A stretch of 64,000 nucleotides of DNA from assembly GCA_017528825.1 (NCBI GenBank), contig JAFXOI010000001.1, forward strand, positions 149,411-213,410, written 5' to 3'. The notes beneath the pieces are model-generated. The model saw only the letters and a program-made list of their open reading frames with translations. It did not search any database and was not told the origin of the DNA. Of the stretch, positions 32,470-40,446 are shown piece by piece. The translations under genes were made by a program, and so were the position numbers. The number at the start of each line of letters is the position of its first letter. Position 1 is the stretch's first letter. Source of the DNA: Elusimicrobiaceae bacterium (GTDB taxonomy: Bacteria; Elusimicrobiota; Elusimicrobia; Elusimicrobiales; Elusimicrobiaceae).

Positions 32470-33059
32470 CACAACAAATCAAAAATATCTATATTGTGGT
32501 TGAAGGTAGCTCAGAAAAATCTTTTTTTACCAAGCTGAACTCCTATTGTTCGCGCATGGATATTCCGGTGAGTTTCAAAATAGAAAATGCCGAAGGCCAC
32601 ACCTTGAAGAAAGTGTTGGATGCTGTCAAAAAGGCGGGTAAGAAAATTAAAAAGGACCTCGGCGGAGTATTAACAACAGATGTAATGGTATTTTTAGATT
32701 ATGATGTTTTCAAACGTGGAGAGGACATAGCACCTTATAATGCCAGATTAAAACGCTTATACTTCTTTGAGTACAGCTTTGAAGATTTCCTCGTTTCTCT
32801 GTTACCCACCGAAGAAAGCCAAAAATGGAAACGGATATGTGAAGAACAAGGGCATTACCAAAGCCCAATGAATGCCACAGCTGTGGAATCACACATCAAA
32901 GCCATATTCCCTCATTACCGAAAAGGAGATTGCCCCCTGTACGAAATTACCGAAGAACATGTGCGAAGGATGCCCACGACTAATTTTCATGAAGATATTC
33001 AACACGCTGAGTTATTGCTACTCCGATATGTTCTTCCCCCTGTAACCCCTAAGCATTAA
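32466..33059 (+). CDS. TOPRIM-domain effector (RloB/AbiLii or AriB-like)
   Basis: 197 residues. TOPRIM signature: Glu13 in YIVVEGSSEKSFF and the DxD pair in VFLDYD (Asp78, Asp80), followed by LYFFEYSFEDFLVSLLP, analogous to the conserved FE segment of RloB. TOPRIM effectors of this type cleave nucleic acid; in PARIS the AriB protein cuts tRNA. Coupled to the ATPase through an ATGA overlap. No terminator is obvious immediately after it. Family assignment good, target unknown. Confidence 0.8.
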   Translation: MTQQIKNIYIVVEGSSEKSFFTKLNSYCSRMDIPVSFKIENAEGHTLKKVLDAVKKAGKKIKKDLGGVLTTDVMVFLDYDVFKRGEDIAPYNARLKRLYFFEYSFEDFLVSLLPTEESQKWKRICEEQGHYQSPMNATAVESHIKAIFPHYRKGDCPLYEITEEHVRRMPTTNFHEDIQHAELLLLRYVLPPVTPKH

Positions 33060-33126
33060 AATCCCCTGGGATTTAGCAGTTTTTGAGCAGTGCCAGCGTG
33101 CATAAGACATGTGTTTCTTGGCATTG

Positions 33127-33172
33127 AAAATCCGCCAAATTACCGATTTTTGAAAGCAAGTTGGCGGATTTT
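33127..33172. repeat. 12-bp inverted repeat at element junction
   Basis: AAAATCCGCCAA (33127-33138) and TTGGCGGATTTT (33161-33172) are perfect complements with a 22-base spacer. Directly after is an extended -10 (TGT TATAAT, 33172-33180) whose expected leaderless start position carries ATA rather than ATG. It may be a terminator for the TOPRIM gene or the edge of the next element. Confidence 0.5.
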
Positions 33173-33184
33173 GTTATAATATAC

Positions 33185-34795
33185 TCATAGTAGTCGGAGT
33201 TCGGATTTATAAACAGGGATGCTGTAAAGCCCAAATGCAAAGTAGTTATACATTTCGTGCAATAAAGTACCCCATACGCAATACTTAGACCCTTCGGCCA
33301 CGAAACTGAAGGGTTTTTTCATTATAATTTCAATACTTTTTCCTTTCATTAAGAGGTTCGCAAATAAAAGGTTCAAAATCTTACGTTTCTGCAAATTCTG
33401 CGAACCTGCATAGAGTTCCGGCAAACGTGAAAGCAGGTTTACAGCACGTGCCAACGTCCACGCTACCTGTTTGGAAGGTTTCTGCTTACCGGACAGCTTA
33501 GCTTGCAGACTCTTTTCTTCCTCTGCCAGAGCTTGCAGCTTTTCATTAACTGTTTGACTGGGAAGAAGTCCTGCTGCTTCCTTCTGTATCCAGACTTCCT
33601 TCTCTTTGGCAATCTGGCCTAACCGCCGCTGTGCGTTAGCTAATTCTGTCTGTTGAGCTTTCTCCTGCGTGTTCAGTTTACCAATCAGCTGAGCCAGTAC
33701 ACCTTTCAGCAAAGCAGGTGGAACTTGAATTGCTTTGAGTGTTTCCATAACCGCTTTAGTAGCTACTTCTTCACGGATTTCCCCACAAGAACACTCCTTG
33801 TTATTTGCTTTGCCAGCACAGCGTAAATAAACGTAGTGGTGTTCTCCGTTGTTTGTTTTATTCTTCTTGTATCTGTGGTAACTGGAAATGTACGATTCAC
33901 AATCAGCACATTTTATCATCCGTTTGAAAGTGAAAGGCAGTTTATCGTACCGGAGTGGTTGTTTATTAAAACCTTCACGTACCTGTTGACATTTGTCAAA
34001 CAACTGTTTAGAGATGAGAGGACCGTAACTATGTGGTCTCAAAGCTCCCTTTACGTTCATTATGCCATAGTAAAACGGATTAGTAAGTGTTCGTTGCATA
34101 CTGGCTGCATTAAATGGTACACCTCTACAGCTGATAAGTCCAGCCTTCTTAAAATCCCTAGATGCTTGCTCCAGTGAATAATTACCTGTAGCGTAATCTT
34201 GAAAAAACTTTTGAACCAGTGGTGCTGCTACTGGGTCAATGATGATTGTTTTCTTACCGTTCTGCTCTACGTTTTTATAACCGACCGGAGCTTTACATGG
34301 CCATTCGCCTTTCTCAATCTTGCGAGCTATTCCCTTTCGGGTATGGACCTTGATGGCATTGATGTAAGCCCGTGCACCCATTACGTTCACATCCCAGACA
34401 AGAGCATTATTGAAGTAGTTTTCCGAATTGATTACTAAATTAGATTGCACAAAGTGTAGTTCCATTTGGCTTGCTAAAATGAAAGGTTCACAAGCTACAG
34501 TTTCATTAAAACGACGTTGGAAACGGTCCACAGTGTGTGCAATTACAGCGGTACATCCCTTTTGCTGGGATACGAATTGTATCATCTTATTAAACTCTTT
34601 ACGTGCTCCTTGGGTAGATGATTCCACAATTTGATATTCCTTTACAACCTGCAAGTTATTCTGTGTTGCGTATTTACGGCACATTTCAGTTTGAGCATCT
34701 AAAGAGTATCCATCCTCTTGACTCCGGCTTGATACTCTGGCTAAGATAACCGCTTTTGTGGCGGTCAGTTTAGTATTTTGATTGTTATTTGTCAT
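33185..34795 (-). CDS. Large serine recombinase 2
   Basis: 536 residues. The resolvase domain has the nucleophile in LARVSSRSQEDGYSLDAQ (Ser22). The Recombinase domain (APVGYKNVEQNGKKTIIIDP, RTLTNPFYYGIMN), a zinc ribbon (CADCESYIS...CAGKANNKECSCG) and a coiled coil (~365-450) follow. Similar in plan to recombinase 1 at 22102 but clearly diverged. AGGAAAAG precedes the ATG. The last ~20 residues (after YFAFGLY) may be translated from junction DNA. It is the probable integrase of element 3. Confidence 0.92.
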   Translation of the reverse strand: MTNNNQNTKLTATKAVILARVSSRSQEDGYSLDAQTEMCRKYATQNNLQVVKEYQIVESSTQGARKEFNKMIQFVSQQKGCTAVIAHTVDRFQRRFNETVACEPFILASQMELHFVQSNLVINSENYFNNALVWDVNVMGARAYINAIKVHTRKGIARKIEKGEWPCKAPVGYKNVEQNGKKTIIIDPVAAPLVQKFFQDYATGNYSLEQASRDFKKAGLISCRGVPFNAASMQRTLTNPFYYGIMNVKGALRPHSYGPLISKQLFDKCQQVREGFNKQPLRYDKLPFTFKRMIKCADCESYISSYHRYKKNKTNNGEHHYVYLRCAGKANNKECSCGEIREEVATKAVMETLKAIQVPPALLKGVLAQLIGKLNTQEKAQQTELANAQRRLGQIAKEKEVWIQKEAAGLLPSQTVNEKLQALAEEEKSLQAKLSGKQKPSKQVAWTLARAVNLLSRLPELYAGSQNLQKRKILNLLFANLLMKGKSIEIIMKKPFSFVAEGSKYCVWGTLLHEMYNYFAFGLYSIPVYKSELRLL

Positions 34796-34879
34796 TTTCT
34801 TTTCCTCACTATCTATAATTTACTATTATTTACTTTGATTTACAAGTATCTTGTATAACAACTATAATATATAAGACAC

Positions 34880-36169
34880 TCACACTATTTTCTTACCACA
34901 AAATAGGGTAAATAAGTCCTCTTTTCTAAGACGATACTCATTGCCAATCTTAAAGTACCCAATCCGGCCTTCCTTTAACCATTTTTGCAGCGTTCGTTCG
35001 TTTACTTTAGCGTACTTTGCCGCATCCTTTACCGTTAGTAAACACTGATAAGTCAGTGGCTCTTTGTTCCTTAACAGTTTTTGACGCAACCCCCACGAAT
35101 GTTTGCCTAACCACTTAAACTGTTTCAGCTCTGCATCTATCATCCGTAGCACGTCATATTCTGCCGGAAGTACCAGTGAAGGCACGTTCTTCTGCAATTT
35201 ACCAAACAAAGCAGGCATCTTATCTTTTGGATACAAGGCACTCATCAATTTATAAGCAGCAGCATATCCCATAGAATTAACCACGCTACGAAGTCCGAGC
35301 AACTCTAAATCCCGTTCTAGCACACCCGTAACCGGTCCGGCTAACAATTGGTACTCCGGAGCGTAACACATAGGTGGTATAAATTGTACAGACTTATAAA
35401 TAGTATCCCAGTAATCCGTGATAATCTCTTTTGCCTTTTGCTCACTGAATACATCTTGAAAGGTTAAGTCCGTACTTTTGAAGTGTCGCTTGAAGCTGGT
35501 TTTCTTGTTCAATCGGACTTCTATTCTCAGAATATTTTTTAGGTCAGGTCGTTTGAACAACCACTCCAACTTTGTATCTTTCCGGTGGTACTGGAGAACT
35601 TCTTGGCGCTTGTCGTAGAAACAAACTTCCCGTGTTTTGTTGTGAAACGAAAATTGCCTACCATTACGAAAAATAGTTTTCTGTACATCCATTCCCGCAA
35701 TACACGGTTTGGCTGCTACTAAACGTGTCAACACTAATTCAACAGGCACACCATAACATATGATGTTTTTACCATAGTGGACTTTATTCACGGAAGCAGC
35801 ACGGATTGCATTTATATCAACCTTGATTCCCATTGTCTGTAGCTTGGTTTGTAGCATCTGGCATACCGTGTTAAACTGGGCATCTGTTACCTCTAATAGA
35901 TTGTTCCCGTAAATTAATTTTGGTACGGAAAAACGCACAAACAAGCAGTAGCAGGATTTGTATCCGGAGAAATTCCAGATTTCCACGTGTGGGTAATAGT
36001 CCTGTAGCCGCTTTTCTTGGCCACGCTTATTCCACTTGTGCCAGTTACTACCGGAAAAGCTTGCCACATCTATATTGCTAAATAAATCAGGTTGTTCTAC
36101 TTCCCAAGCAATAGAACCATAAGAGCCATCTAAATACTTATCAATTTTCAAGGCAACAGTATCAATCAT
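34880..36169 (-). CDS. CRI-type replication initiator fused to excisionase-like HTH
   Basis: 429 residues. The first ~340 match the phage CRI/gene II family: MIDTVALKI start, VPKLIYGNNLLEV (~82-94), VNKVHYGKNIICY, a CFYDKRQEVL segment and LRIEVRLNK. The second part is unusual: residues ~375-425 (LTVKDAAKYAKVNERTLQKW, then GRIGYFKIGNEYRLRKEDL) are a complete MerR/HTH_17 excisionase-like domain, which in element 1 is a separate 58-aa protein. The fusion joins replication and probable excision or regulation. The start overlaps the upstream small gene by 4 bases. Confidence 0.78.
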   Translation of the reverse strand: MIDTVALKIDKYLDGSYGSIAWEVEQPDLFSNIDVASFSGSNWHKWNKRGQEKRLQDYYPHVEIWNFSGYKSCYCLFVRFSVPKLIYGNNLLEVTDAQFNTVCQMLQTKLQTMGIKVDINAIRAASVNKVHYGKNIICYGVPVELVLTRLVAAKPCIAGMDVQKTIFRNGRQFSFHNKTREVCFYDKRQEVLQYHRKDTKLEWLFKRPDLKNILRIEVRLNKKTSFKRHFKSTDLTFQDVFSEQKAKEIITDYWDTIYKSVQFIPPMCYAPEYQLLAGPVTGVLERDLELLGLRSVVNSMGYAAAYKLMSALYPKDKMPALFGKLQKNVPSLVLPAEYDVLRMIDAELKQFKWLGKHSWGLRQKLLRNKEPLTYQCLLTVKDAAKYAKVNERTLQKWLKEGRIGYFKIGNEYRLRKEDLFTLFCGKKIV

Positions 36170-36381
36170 TGGACACCGCCTTGAAACGTAACATCTTCGT
36201 CCGGTAAGCCGTGAACGTCTTTGTGCGGCAGAGCTCGGTCTATTTCATCTAAGACCTTTAATAATTCTGACAGGTCATATTGAGCATCAAACGCTTCTTG
36301 TTCAGAAACAATGTGCCCGTAGAGCTCCTCTAAGGACTCTTTGAACGACTTTTCGTTATTTGAAGTACTATTTTGTTTCAT
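36166..36381 (-). CDS. Small acidic protein, 71 aa, coupled to Rep
   Basis: 71 residues, acidic and helical (SFKESLEELYGHIVSEQEAFDAQYDLSELLKVLDEI), no recognised family. Its stop overlaps the Rep start (ATGA), so Rep translation probably depends on it. The AUG sits at the inner edge of an 11-bp hairpin (36361-36390) with no Shine-Dalgarno, which may silence translation unless the hairpin opens. A copy-number or accessory role is inferred from this arrangement. Confidence 0.6.
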   Translation of the reverse strand: MKQNSTSNNEKSFKESLEELYGHIVSEQEAFDAQYDLSELLKVLDEIDRALPHKDVHGLPDEDVTFQGGVQ

Positions 36382-36390
36382 AGTACTTCA
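36361..36390 (-). promoter_or_regulatory. 11-bp hairpin enclosing the start codon of the Rep operon
   Basis: TGAAGTACTAT (36361-36371) and ATAGTACTTCA (36380-36390) are perfect complements with an 8-base loop. On the minus-strand mRNA the AU of the AUG is within the stem. It could act as an operator in DNA or as a translation-blocking hairpin in RNA. Confidence 0.65.
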
Positions 36391-36506
36391 GTTTCGCACG
36401 GCGAAAATAACGGAAAGCAATAGCAATATGGACCTATATGCTCAGACGTAGGCGAGGTGGGACAAACCCAGATTTAGCAGCTCTCTTATATGGGACCTTA
36501 CAAAAA

Positions 36507-36537
36507 GAACCCCTTTGGCAATATGCCAAAAGGGTTC
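36507..36537 (-). terminator. Terminator of the HTH/304-aa operon
   Basis: A 14-bp stem (GAACCCCTTTGGCA/TGCCAAAAGGGTTC, one mismatch) with a 3-base loop; on the minus strand it is followed by a T-tract. It lies 24 bases after the stop of the 304-aa gene. Confidence 0.85.
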
Positions 36538-36560
36538 ATAAAACGTAAGTTTTTGCGTTA

Positions 36561-37475
36561 CTATACAGGAGTTACGTCTATCAATCTAATGTGACGTTTA
36601 TCAACCTCTATACGGAAATTAGCTTGACCGTACCCGTCCTTCTTGCATTGTTTATTAACTTTCTTTCTTATTTCACGTCCAAGCTCACGGATACGCTCTA
36701 AAGCGAATTCTATATCTTCTTCCCCTTTTCTGTTGGTATTATCTATTTCTAATTCTCTAATAATTTTATCGGTATCTGCCACACCATTTTTAGACGATAC
36801 CAACATATCTAATAAGCGTTTCTGTTTATCTGAAGACCTATCAAATTCTATTGGGTGGCCTTGGCATTTCGCCTGAGTAGAATTCAACCGTACACGCCAA
36901 CCAGTACGAACATGGGTTACTACATTATCCCATAAGGCAGAATCATCCACTTCCACTATAAAATATTTTTTACCTGTTGTATTATTTCCGAGACTCCCTC
37001 TGACTGGAAATCCATTATAACTGCATGCCATTACAAAGGATGCTGTATCCAATGGATAGGCATTGATTATACCGGAATTTATACGTTTACTAATATTTGT
37101 AAATTCAAAAGATATCTTGCGTTTGTGGCGACCCTGTATAGACACAATCCTTGTCAGGACTGCATCCATTTTTTCACAACCCAATACCACTTCATTACTA
37201 GAAACTTTATTCCTTCGATATAAGGAAAGGTATTTTTCAATGAGTCGTCGGAGCTTACTCTTATTTGTACATTTTAGTGTTATAGTATCTGCGTGGATGT
37301 TTTCTTTATCTGAGCATTGTACTAATACGCTAACTGTATGATGCTTAGCAAAAAATAAACTATGTTTCTTAAATATTTCTGTTGGAATCTGTACAGGTTT
37401 CTTTGCATTGTATAGCAACATCATTAATAACACATCTAAGGTAGCGTATTGTGGATTTAATTTATCTTGCAGCAT
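36561..37475 (-). CDS. Unknown element protein with possible C-terminal winged helix
   Basis: 304 residues, no family recognised. The N-terminal half is mixed alpha/beta with basic patches (CTNKSKLRRLIEKYLSLYRR). The C-terminal ~100 residues (DKQKRLLDMLVSSKNGVADTD, ELGREIRKKVNK, FRIEVDKRHIRLIDV) have the spacing of a winged-helix or OmpR-type DNA-binding domain. It follows the excisionase-like gene by 3 bases and ends at a strong terminator. AT-rich. A DNA-binding role is plausible, not shown. Confidence 0.6.
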   Translation of the reverse strand: MLQDKLNPQYATLDVLLMMLLYNAKKPVQIPTEIFKKHSLFFAKHHTVSVLVQCSDKENIHADTITLKCTNKSKLRRLIEKYLSLYRRNKVSSNEVVLGCEKMDAVLTRIVSIQGRHKRKISFEFTNISKRINSGIINAYPLDTASFVMACSYNGFPVRGSLGNNTTGKKYFIVEVDDSALWDNVVTHVRTGWRVRLNSTQAKCQGHPIEFDRSSDKQKRLLDMLVSSKNGVADTDKIIRELEIDNTNRKGEEDIEFALERIRELGREIRKKVNKQCKKDGYGQANFRIEVDKRHIRLIDVTPV

Positions 37476-37478
37476 GGT

Positions 37479-37847
37479 TTATTTACTCTGTTTACTAAAG
37501 TTAGATTGGCTCTTAACAACCTTCTTAAGAGTAGCTTTCTTAACTATCTTGGTCCGACTAGGTCTATTTGCTGTTCTATTCGGTTTTTTAGATGCTGTTT
37601 GCTGAGCCATTTTACCCCTTTCAATCGTTTTTGAAGATGTTGGGGTTATGCAGCTATGCTGAACAGCTATGGATTGTTGTGCAGCCTGATACGCATCCTG
37701 TAAGTATGCTTCAAAATCACTGTTTCGGATGCGTAGTTCTTTACCGAATTTATACGATTTCAGTTTACCTCGTTTAATTTCACGGTAAACCGTCATCTTG
37801 TTTACTTGCAAAATATGAGCTATTTGTTCTGATGTCAAAAATTTCAT
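37479..37847 (-). CDS. Excisionase-like HTH protein with basic tail, 122 aa
   Basis: 122 residues. The first ~50 are an HTH_17/MerR-like excisionase domain (FLTSEQIAHILQVNKMTVYREIKRG, KSYKFGKELRIRNSDFEAYL). The rest is a long Lys/Arg/Ser/Thr-rich disordered tail, unusual for this family and likely to bind DNA nonspecifically. A TACACT hexamer ends 7 bases before the ATG and overlaps the palindrome GTACA-C-TGTAC, suggesting an autoregulated, leaderless message. First gene of the element 3 operon. Confidence 0.78.
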   Translation of the reverse strand: MKFLTSEQIAHILQVNKMTVYREIKRGKLKSYKFGKELRIRNSDFEAYLQDAYQAAQQSIAVQHSCITPTSSKTIERGKMAQQTASKKPNRTANRPSRTKIVKKATLKKVVKSQSNFSKQSK

Positions 37848-38290
37848 ATTGTACAGTGTACTATATTTTGCTTTAGATTACAGTTATTTACCCATATACT
37901 AGCTAAATCCACTACTATTTTATAGGCCTTTGCTCGTATTAGATTAAATGGTTCTTTGTTACTATCCCGCATAATAGAACAACATGTTATGCGGGATGGC
38001 ATAGATACCTATATTGGCCTATGCTTGAGTACCTTATCACAACATGTGTCTGTAACTTTGTAAATACTGTTTGTTGAGTTAAAAATAAGCCAACGCTTGC
38101 GTGTTGAGTTTTTCCGATAGATTCCCCACACTAATATACAACGATAGAGTGCCTCTCCAATATTAGCTGTTTCATTAGAAATTAGGAAATCCATTTTTTT
38201 ATATTGGATAATATCCTATGTTTATCTCTCATCTGAAGAAAAATAATCCACACATATTCACAGTGGACAAACAATAGAACAATCTATATG
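37848..38290. other. AT-rich intergenic region with origin-like hairpin
   Basis: Contains the perfect hairpin 37964-37997 and further short inverted repeats. A 61-codon minus-strand frame (38009-38194) has no Shine-Dalgarno and no family match, so I leave it as unsupported. The right limit of element 3 probably lies here. Confidence 0.4.
37964..37997. other. 11-bp perfect hairpin, candidate replication origin of element 3
   Basis: ATCCCGCATAA and TTATGCGGGAT flank a 12-base loop. It shares the CCCGC and GCATAA blocks (in different order) with the hairpin near the element 1 Rep. No T-tract. Candidate nick or assembly site for the Rep; inferred. Confidence 0.4.
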
Positions 38291-38851
38291 TTAATTATTA
38301 TTAAATTGCTTGTAAATGTTTGAGAGATCTTTTTTATACTGAGGTAAATCCTGAATTGTTTCAGAAAAGGCCTCTTGAACCGCGTTATTATAATCTGCTT
38401 CAGATACTTTTAATAACAAATAATAACGATAAAACATTTGATCCTGTTTGCTATGTTTAACTCGAATCTTTTGATAATAACTATCTTCTATATGAGTACC
38501 TGTAAGAATGAGTCCATCTACTTTCTCATAAAAAACATCTTGTATAGAATGATTTGAAATTATATGATTGCTTTGTATAGTTAAAACAAATTGGCTTTTA
38601 ATGCGCGTACGGATTTGTTCAGCCATTGTCAAACGCCCACGAGTAGCAGCCAAACGACGTGCTTCTTCTATGCTATTAGCATTTTCCGCTATGGATCTGT
38701 AATACAACCAACCACCTCTCTGCAAAAAATCTTGTGTACTGCTTACCCAGGACGGTTGAGAGGCAGATGTATATTCAATCCTATATGTTGGTACTACTCT
38801 ACACGCACTAACGCTCAATAATAAACACAAGAGTATTATAATTTTTGTCAT
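38291..38851 (-). CDS. LPP20-like lipoprotein A
   Basis: 186 residues with a lipobox signal (LLLSVSAC, Cys17 as lipid site). The mature part has PSWVSSTQDFLQRGGWLYYRSIAEN and EARRLAATRGRLTMAEQI, the layout of LPP20/FlgP-type envelope lipoproteins. It is clearly paralogous to the lipoprotein at 41258 (PDWVNSTQEFWEKGG). Last gene of a minus-strand lipoprotein cluster. Start has no obvious Shine-Dalgarno. Function in the outer membrane, perhaps with the coiled-coil partner, is inferred. Confidence 0.72.
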   Translation of the reverse strand: MTKIIILLCLLLSVSACRVVPTYRIEYTSASQPSWVSSTQDFLQRGGWLYYRSIAENANSIEEARRLAATRGRLTMAEQIRTRIKSQFVLTIQSNHIISNHSIQDVFYEKVDGLILTGTHIEDSYYQKIRVKHSKQDQMFYRYYLLLKVSEADYNNAVQEAFSETIQDLPQYKKDLSNIYKQFNNN

Positions 38852-38913
38852 AACAACAACTAATAGTTCTTAAAAAACCCTATCATGCATCCAATCTACT
38901 TCTTACTGCTTAT

Positions 38914-40446
38914 TCAAATTCTTTGGGAGGTTGTATATTGTTTAATTTCTGGCAAATATTCTATCCATACATACAAATAAAGTGTTTTTTGCAATTTAGT
39001 TCCCGAATGTGTGAGACGAAAAGAAGACACCACTGCTTGCGGAGCACCTTTTTTGTTATCAATTTGGAAAAGTGGCTCAATAATAAACTGATTCTTTGTT
39101 TGATACAGCAATTTAGCCCGAGCAAGTCCAATATCTTCAAAATCAAACAGCAAGCGATAGGTTGTCTTTTCATAACTAATGTTCATTATAAAACACTGTT
39201 CATCTGCATTGATTTCGTCAATAGAAACCAAAGTAGCACGAGGACGATTAGCATGAGGGAAATAGTTCTGTTGCATTTTTTTCAATTTATTGACAAACGG
39301 AGTAATTGCTGTTTGTTTGGCTTGTAGTATTTGCTTTTCATTATTGGCAATTGCTGCTTGTTTCTCACTGTCCAACAGTGCTAAACGAGTTGATTTTTTA
39401 GTCTCAAAATTTGCTTTATCTTGTCGATACTGCTCTACACGAAGATTATAGTTGTCCGTAGTTTCCCAAGCATCTTTTATAGGTTTTTCTCGTTTTGTAA
39501 ATTGTTCATTACGAATAGTATTTTCCTGTTGTTTATAACCTTGAACTAGGTTTCTATTAGCATTAGTTTGTAAAATGTTAAACTTTTGAGTCAGATCACC
39601 AATTTCTTGTTGTATATTTTGGGCCTCCTGCACAGCTTGTTGAATAGAAATTTGATCTGCAAGCAGTATTTGATATGAACTCATTTGAGCTTGGTGTTCT
39701 AATTGTTTAATTTGCGCCTGGTTTTCTAACTCTGCTTTTTTTAGTTCATCTTTCTCTTTGGCAATTTGTTGTTGACGAATCAAATTATCTTTCTCCATTT
39801 GTTGCTGCATCTGCTGTATCTGTTGTTGGCGCTTGACCTCTTGTTCTTGTTGTGATCTTTCTGCCATAGCTAACTCTTCTTTAGCCTGAAGCGCCATCTT
39901 GTTATACTCAAGCGCTCTTTGCTTTTGTATCTCTACTTGATGTTTGGCGGCTATAGATAGTTCTTCATCAAATTGTTGTTTATTAGCAGTACGTAATTTT
40001 TCTTCTAATTGTAAATTTTCTTTGCGCAATCGTTCTATTTCATCTTTATATGTATGATCTTGCTTAATTTTTGTCAAAAAAGCACTTACACTCTCCGTAT
40101 CTACTCTCACATTTAACTTCATATATACGTATTGTTGTCCATTTTCGGTATATGTTTTTACTTTTTCCTTCTTAATTTTTGAAATAGAACCCGCAATATT
40201 AGTAATTTCTTCTTTAGTAATATTGCCTTCTTGTATATGCATTTCTGATTTGATAAAAATGCCTGCTTCTTCTGTAGCTTCACGAGTTAGTTTTTGCGTT
40301 AAATAGGCAATTACCTGGTCTTGTGATTGGTTAGATGGCACAATATGAGTTCCTTCTTTTGTAAAAGAAACTGCTTTTGCCTGAATGAAAAGGCTACAAC
40401 TTATCAGACAGATACTTATGAAGAAAATTCGTTTGTTGTATTTCAT
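38914..40446 (-). CDS. Exported coiled-coil protein with FlgT-like N-terminal domain
   Basis: 510 residues. Signal peptide 1-25 (FFISICLISCSLFIQAKA). Residues ~30-130 resemble the N-terminal domain of FlgT/LPP20-type proteins (AYLTQKLTREATEEAGIFI, KIKKEKVKTYTENGQQYVYMKLNVRV). From ~135 to 400 the chain is an almost continuous Gln/Glu/Lys coiled coil. The C-terminal ~100 residues are a beta-rich domain. GGAG precedes the ATG, inside the 3' end of the upstream lipoprotein gene (53-base overlap). Probably a periplasmic stalk or scaffold. Confidence 0.68.
   Translation of the reverse strand: MKYNKRIFFISICLISCSLFIQAKAVSFTKEGTHIVPSNQSQDQVIAYLTQKLTREATEEAGIFIKSEMHIQEGNITKEEITNIAGSISKIKKEKVKTYTENGQQYVYMKLNVRVDTESVSAFLTKIKQDHTYKDEIERLRKENLQLEEKLRTANKQQFDEELSIAAKHQVEIQKQRALEYNKMALQAKEELAMAERSQQEQEVKRQQQIQQMQQQMEKDNLIRQQQIAKEKDELKKAELENQAQIKQLEHQAQMSSYQILLADQISIQQAVQEAQNIQQEIGDLTQKFNILQTNANRNLVQGYKQQENTIRNEQFTKREKPIKDAWETTDNYNLRVEQYRQDKANFETKKSTRLALLDSEKQAAIANNEKQILQAKQTAITPFVNKLKKMQQNYFPHANRPRATLVSIDEINADEQCFIMNISYEKTTYRLLFDFEDIGLARAKLLYQTKNQFIIEPLFQIDNKKGAPQAVVSSFRLTHSGTKLQKTLYLYVWIEYLPEIKQYTTSQRI

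Larger units (their letters stand above)
22114..33180. mobile_element. Island 2: recombinase-rich defence island next to tRNA-His
   Basis: Begins at the tRNA-His 3' end. Contains a serine recombinase, XRE regulator, tyrosine recombinase, HTH/zinc-ribbon protein, small protein, a structured leader RNA, a methylase-methylase-helicase operon, and an ATPase-TOPRIM pair. No second copy of the tRNA-His 3' end was found, so the right edge is uncertain; it is set just before the second serine recombinase, where a 12-bp inverted repeat lies (33127-33172). Boundaries are approximate. Confidence 0.6.
33181..38230. mobile_element. Element 3: serine recombinase plus CRI-type Rep
   Basis: All genes lie on the minus strand: excisionase-like HTH, unknown 304-aa protein, small acidic protein, Rep with fused HTH, and a large serine recombinase at the left edge. 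A hairpin (37964-37997) and AT-rich DNA lie upstream of the first gene. This is the minimal set of a small integrating replicon. Attachment sites could not be identified, so limits are approximate. Confidence 0.6.

Noticed and set aside
22036..33180. Second copy of the tRNA-His 3' end as an attR site
   Set aside because: I looked for the T-arm and acceptor sequence near the island's right side and found none, so classical tRNA-His integration is not supported.
38009..38194. 61-codon minus-strand frame in the element 3 flank
   Set aside because: No Shine-Dalgarno, no properly spaced -10, and no recognised similarity; not enough to call a gene.
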